From an uncultured bacterium (GTDB taxonomy: Bacteria; UBP6; UBA1177; JAKLFG01): a DNA stretch of 5,567 bases. The notes beneath the pieces were generated by a model. It had not been told where the DNA came from. It was given only the letters and a program-made list of their open reading frames with translations, and did no database searches. Within the stretch, counting starts at the first letter, position 1; each line of letters starts with the position of its first letter. Where the stretch lies: assembly GCA_938048925.1 (NCBI GenBank), contig CALITV010000138.1, positions 1 through 5,567 on the forward strand, in the 5' to 3' direction. Positions 4,451-5,567 of the stretch are shown in pieces. The position numbers were made by a program, and so were the translations under genes.

Positions 4451-5567
4451 ATGGAGATCAACGCAACGATCGGTGGTTGTGCCGTTTCCGATCTCGTGCA
4501 GGCTTTCGGCACGCCGTTTTATTGCTACGATGCCGGAAAGGTACGGGAAAATGCCCGCCGTATCAGAGAGTCGTTCCAAAAAGCGTGGCCCGATACGGCG
4601 GTTTTCTATGCGATAAAGGCGAATCCTCACCCGCGGCTGGTGTCGCTCATTACCGCTGACGGGATCGGTGCCGATTGCGCGGCGCCCCTCGAGGTGCTCA
4701 TCGCCGAGCGGGCGGCAAATCCTCGGGAGCGGCGTATGTACACAGGAAACTACGAATCGCGTGACGATTTCGTTGCGGCCGCCCGCTGCGGCGCGATCAA
4801 CCTCGATGACATAGGGGCACTCGAACGGCTGCCGGTTGGCTATGACGGTATTCTGTCGTTTCGGATCAATCCCGGCACCGGCAGGGGAAGTCACCCGGGC
4901 ATTGTCACCGGCGGTCCCGATGCAAAGTTCGGCATCCCGCTCGAAGCGGCGCCGGATGCCTACCGGCGGGCCTACGAACGAGGATTTCGCCGTTTCGGCA
5001 TACACCTCATGGCCGGTTCGAACAACCGCGAGGCGGCCTTTTTTGCCGCGATGACCCGGTTTCTCTGCGATGCGGCGGCTACGGCGATCCTGCCGCTCGA
5101 AGTGAAACCGCTCTATCTCGACATCGGCGGCGGTTTCGGAATTCCCTACCGTGACGAGGAAGCACCGCTCGACCTCGCTAAGACGGCCTTTCTCGTCGCA
5201 CAGGAGATGCGTGCCTTCGGCGCACGGAGCGGGCTTGAGAAACTGACATTGCGTATCGAGCCGGGGCGCGCGATCGTCGGTGATGCGGGCTATCTCGTGA
5301 CCCGGGTGACCGCCGTAAAAGAGGGGACACGCCGCTTTGTGGGGCTCGATGCCGGCATGAATACCCTGCTCCGCCCCGCGCTCTACGGGGCATTTCACCG
5401 CGCCGAGGTCGTCGGTAAGGAGCACCCGATCGGCCCTGCCGCCTTGTGCGGTCGTTTGTGCGAGAACACCGATATCTTCGTGAACGATATACCGTTTCCC
5501 GCCGTTGCCGAAGGCGACATCGTGGTCTTCCGCGATTGTGGCGCGTACTGTGCGACGAAGGCGTTCG
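4451..5567 (+). CDS. lysA: Diaminopimelate decarboxylase (C terminus beyond the right edge)
   Basis: This is a PLP-dependent fold-III decarboxylase converting meso-diaminopimelate to L-lysine, the last step of the pathway. The window holds 372 codons of a family that is usually about 415-420 long. The PLP lysine is K56 in FYAIKAN (52-58). The glycine-rich phosphate loop is DIGGGFG (224-230). EPGR is at 270-273, DAGMNTLLRPALYG at 300-313, the active-site CE at 337-338 (LCENTD), and GAY at 364-366. An oddity is GIHLMAGS (183-190): most family members have H-x-H-x-G-S there, and the second His, which packs on the PLP ring, is Met187. The ATG at 4451 directly follows the lysC stop (TAA 4448-4450), with no intergenic base. 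Its ribosome binding site, GGGGGAGGAG (4438-4447), lies inside the end of lysC, so translation is probably coupled to lysC and thereby subject to the lysine riboswitch. Confidence 0.96.
   Translation, partial: MEINATIGGCAVSDLVQAFGTPFYCYDAGKVRENARRIRESFQKAWPDTAVFYAIKANPHPRLVSLITADGIGADCAAPLEVLIAERAANPRERRMYTGNYESRDDFVAAARCGAINLDDIGALERLPVGYDGILSFRINPGTGRGSHPGIVTGGPDAKFGIPLEAAPDAYRRAYERGFRRFGIHLMAGSNNREAAFFAAMTRFLCDAAATAILPLEVKPLYLDIGGGFGIPYRDEEAPLDLAKTAFLVAQEMRAFGARSGLEKLTLRIEPGRAIVGDAGYLVTRVTAVKEGTRRFVGLDAGMNTLLRPALYGAFHRAEVVGKEHPIGPAALCGRLCENTDIFVNDIPFPAVAEGDIVVFRDCGAYCATKAF

Noticed and set aside
4178..5425. A 415-codon open frame on the minus strand opposite lysC and lysA
   Set aside because: It lies opposite two unambiguous enzymes and has no recognisable motif. 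Long antisense frames are expected in GC-rich coding DNA with strong third-position bias.

Overview
This window is a GC-rich stretch of bacterial chromosome with tightly packed genes and strong, canonical Shine-Dalgarno sites (AAGGAGG-type). A TolQ/ExbB-type inner-membrane channel and a small signal-peptide protein suggest a Gram-negative-type envelope. SpoVR and a lysine riboswitch occur in many phyla, so they do not fix the lineage. A spirochaete or another deep-branching diderm would fit, but that is a guess; the sequence contains no rRNA or other decisive marker.

Layout, left to right. (1) At 1-391 on the minus strand is the N-terminal 130 codons of a SpoVR-family gene running off the left edge, with a candidate extended -10 promoter and a hairpin in its leader. 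(2) At 568-1356 (+) is a classical short-chain dehydrogenase/reductase. (3) At 1422-2054 (+) is a MotA/TolQ/ExbB-family channel subunit with its own plausible promoter and no ExbD partner beside it. At 2115-2543 (+) a small secreted protein of unknown family follows it. (4) At 2544-2874 is a mostly non-coding stretch with T-tracts, small palindromes, a 20-codon ORF behind a near-perfect ribosome binding site, and a promoter. (5) At 2875-3041 is a lysine riboswitch (L box) for which P1, P2, P3, P5 and the L2-L3 kissing pairing can all be drawn, followed by a helix that would hide the lysC ribosome binding site. (6) At 3119-4450 is lysC (lysine-sensitive aspartokinase), directly abutting lysA (diaminopimelate decarboxylase) from 4451 off the right edge.

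The right half is a coherent lysine-biosynthesis unit. LysC catalyses the first step of the aspartate pathway and LysA the last step to lysine. Both lie behind one lysine-sensing leader, and LysC also keeps the ACT-domain residues for allosteric lysine inhibition. Lysine would therefore act at both RNA and enzyme level. The left half is a set of unrelated housekeeping or accessory genes. I found no mobile element, CRISPR array, tRNA, rRNA or defence system, and I see no convincing new multi-gene system. The items most worth a second look are the 20-codon ORF, the orphan channel plus secreted protein pair, and the replaced histidine in LysA.
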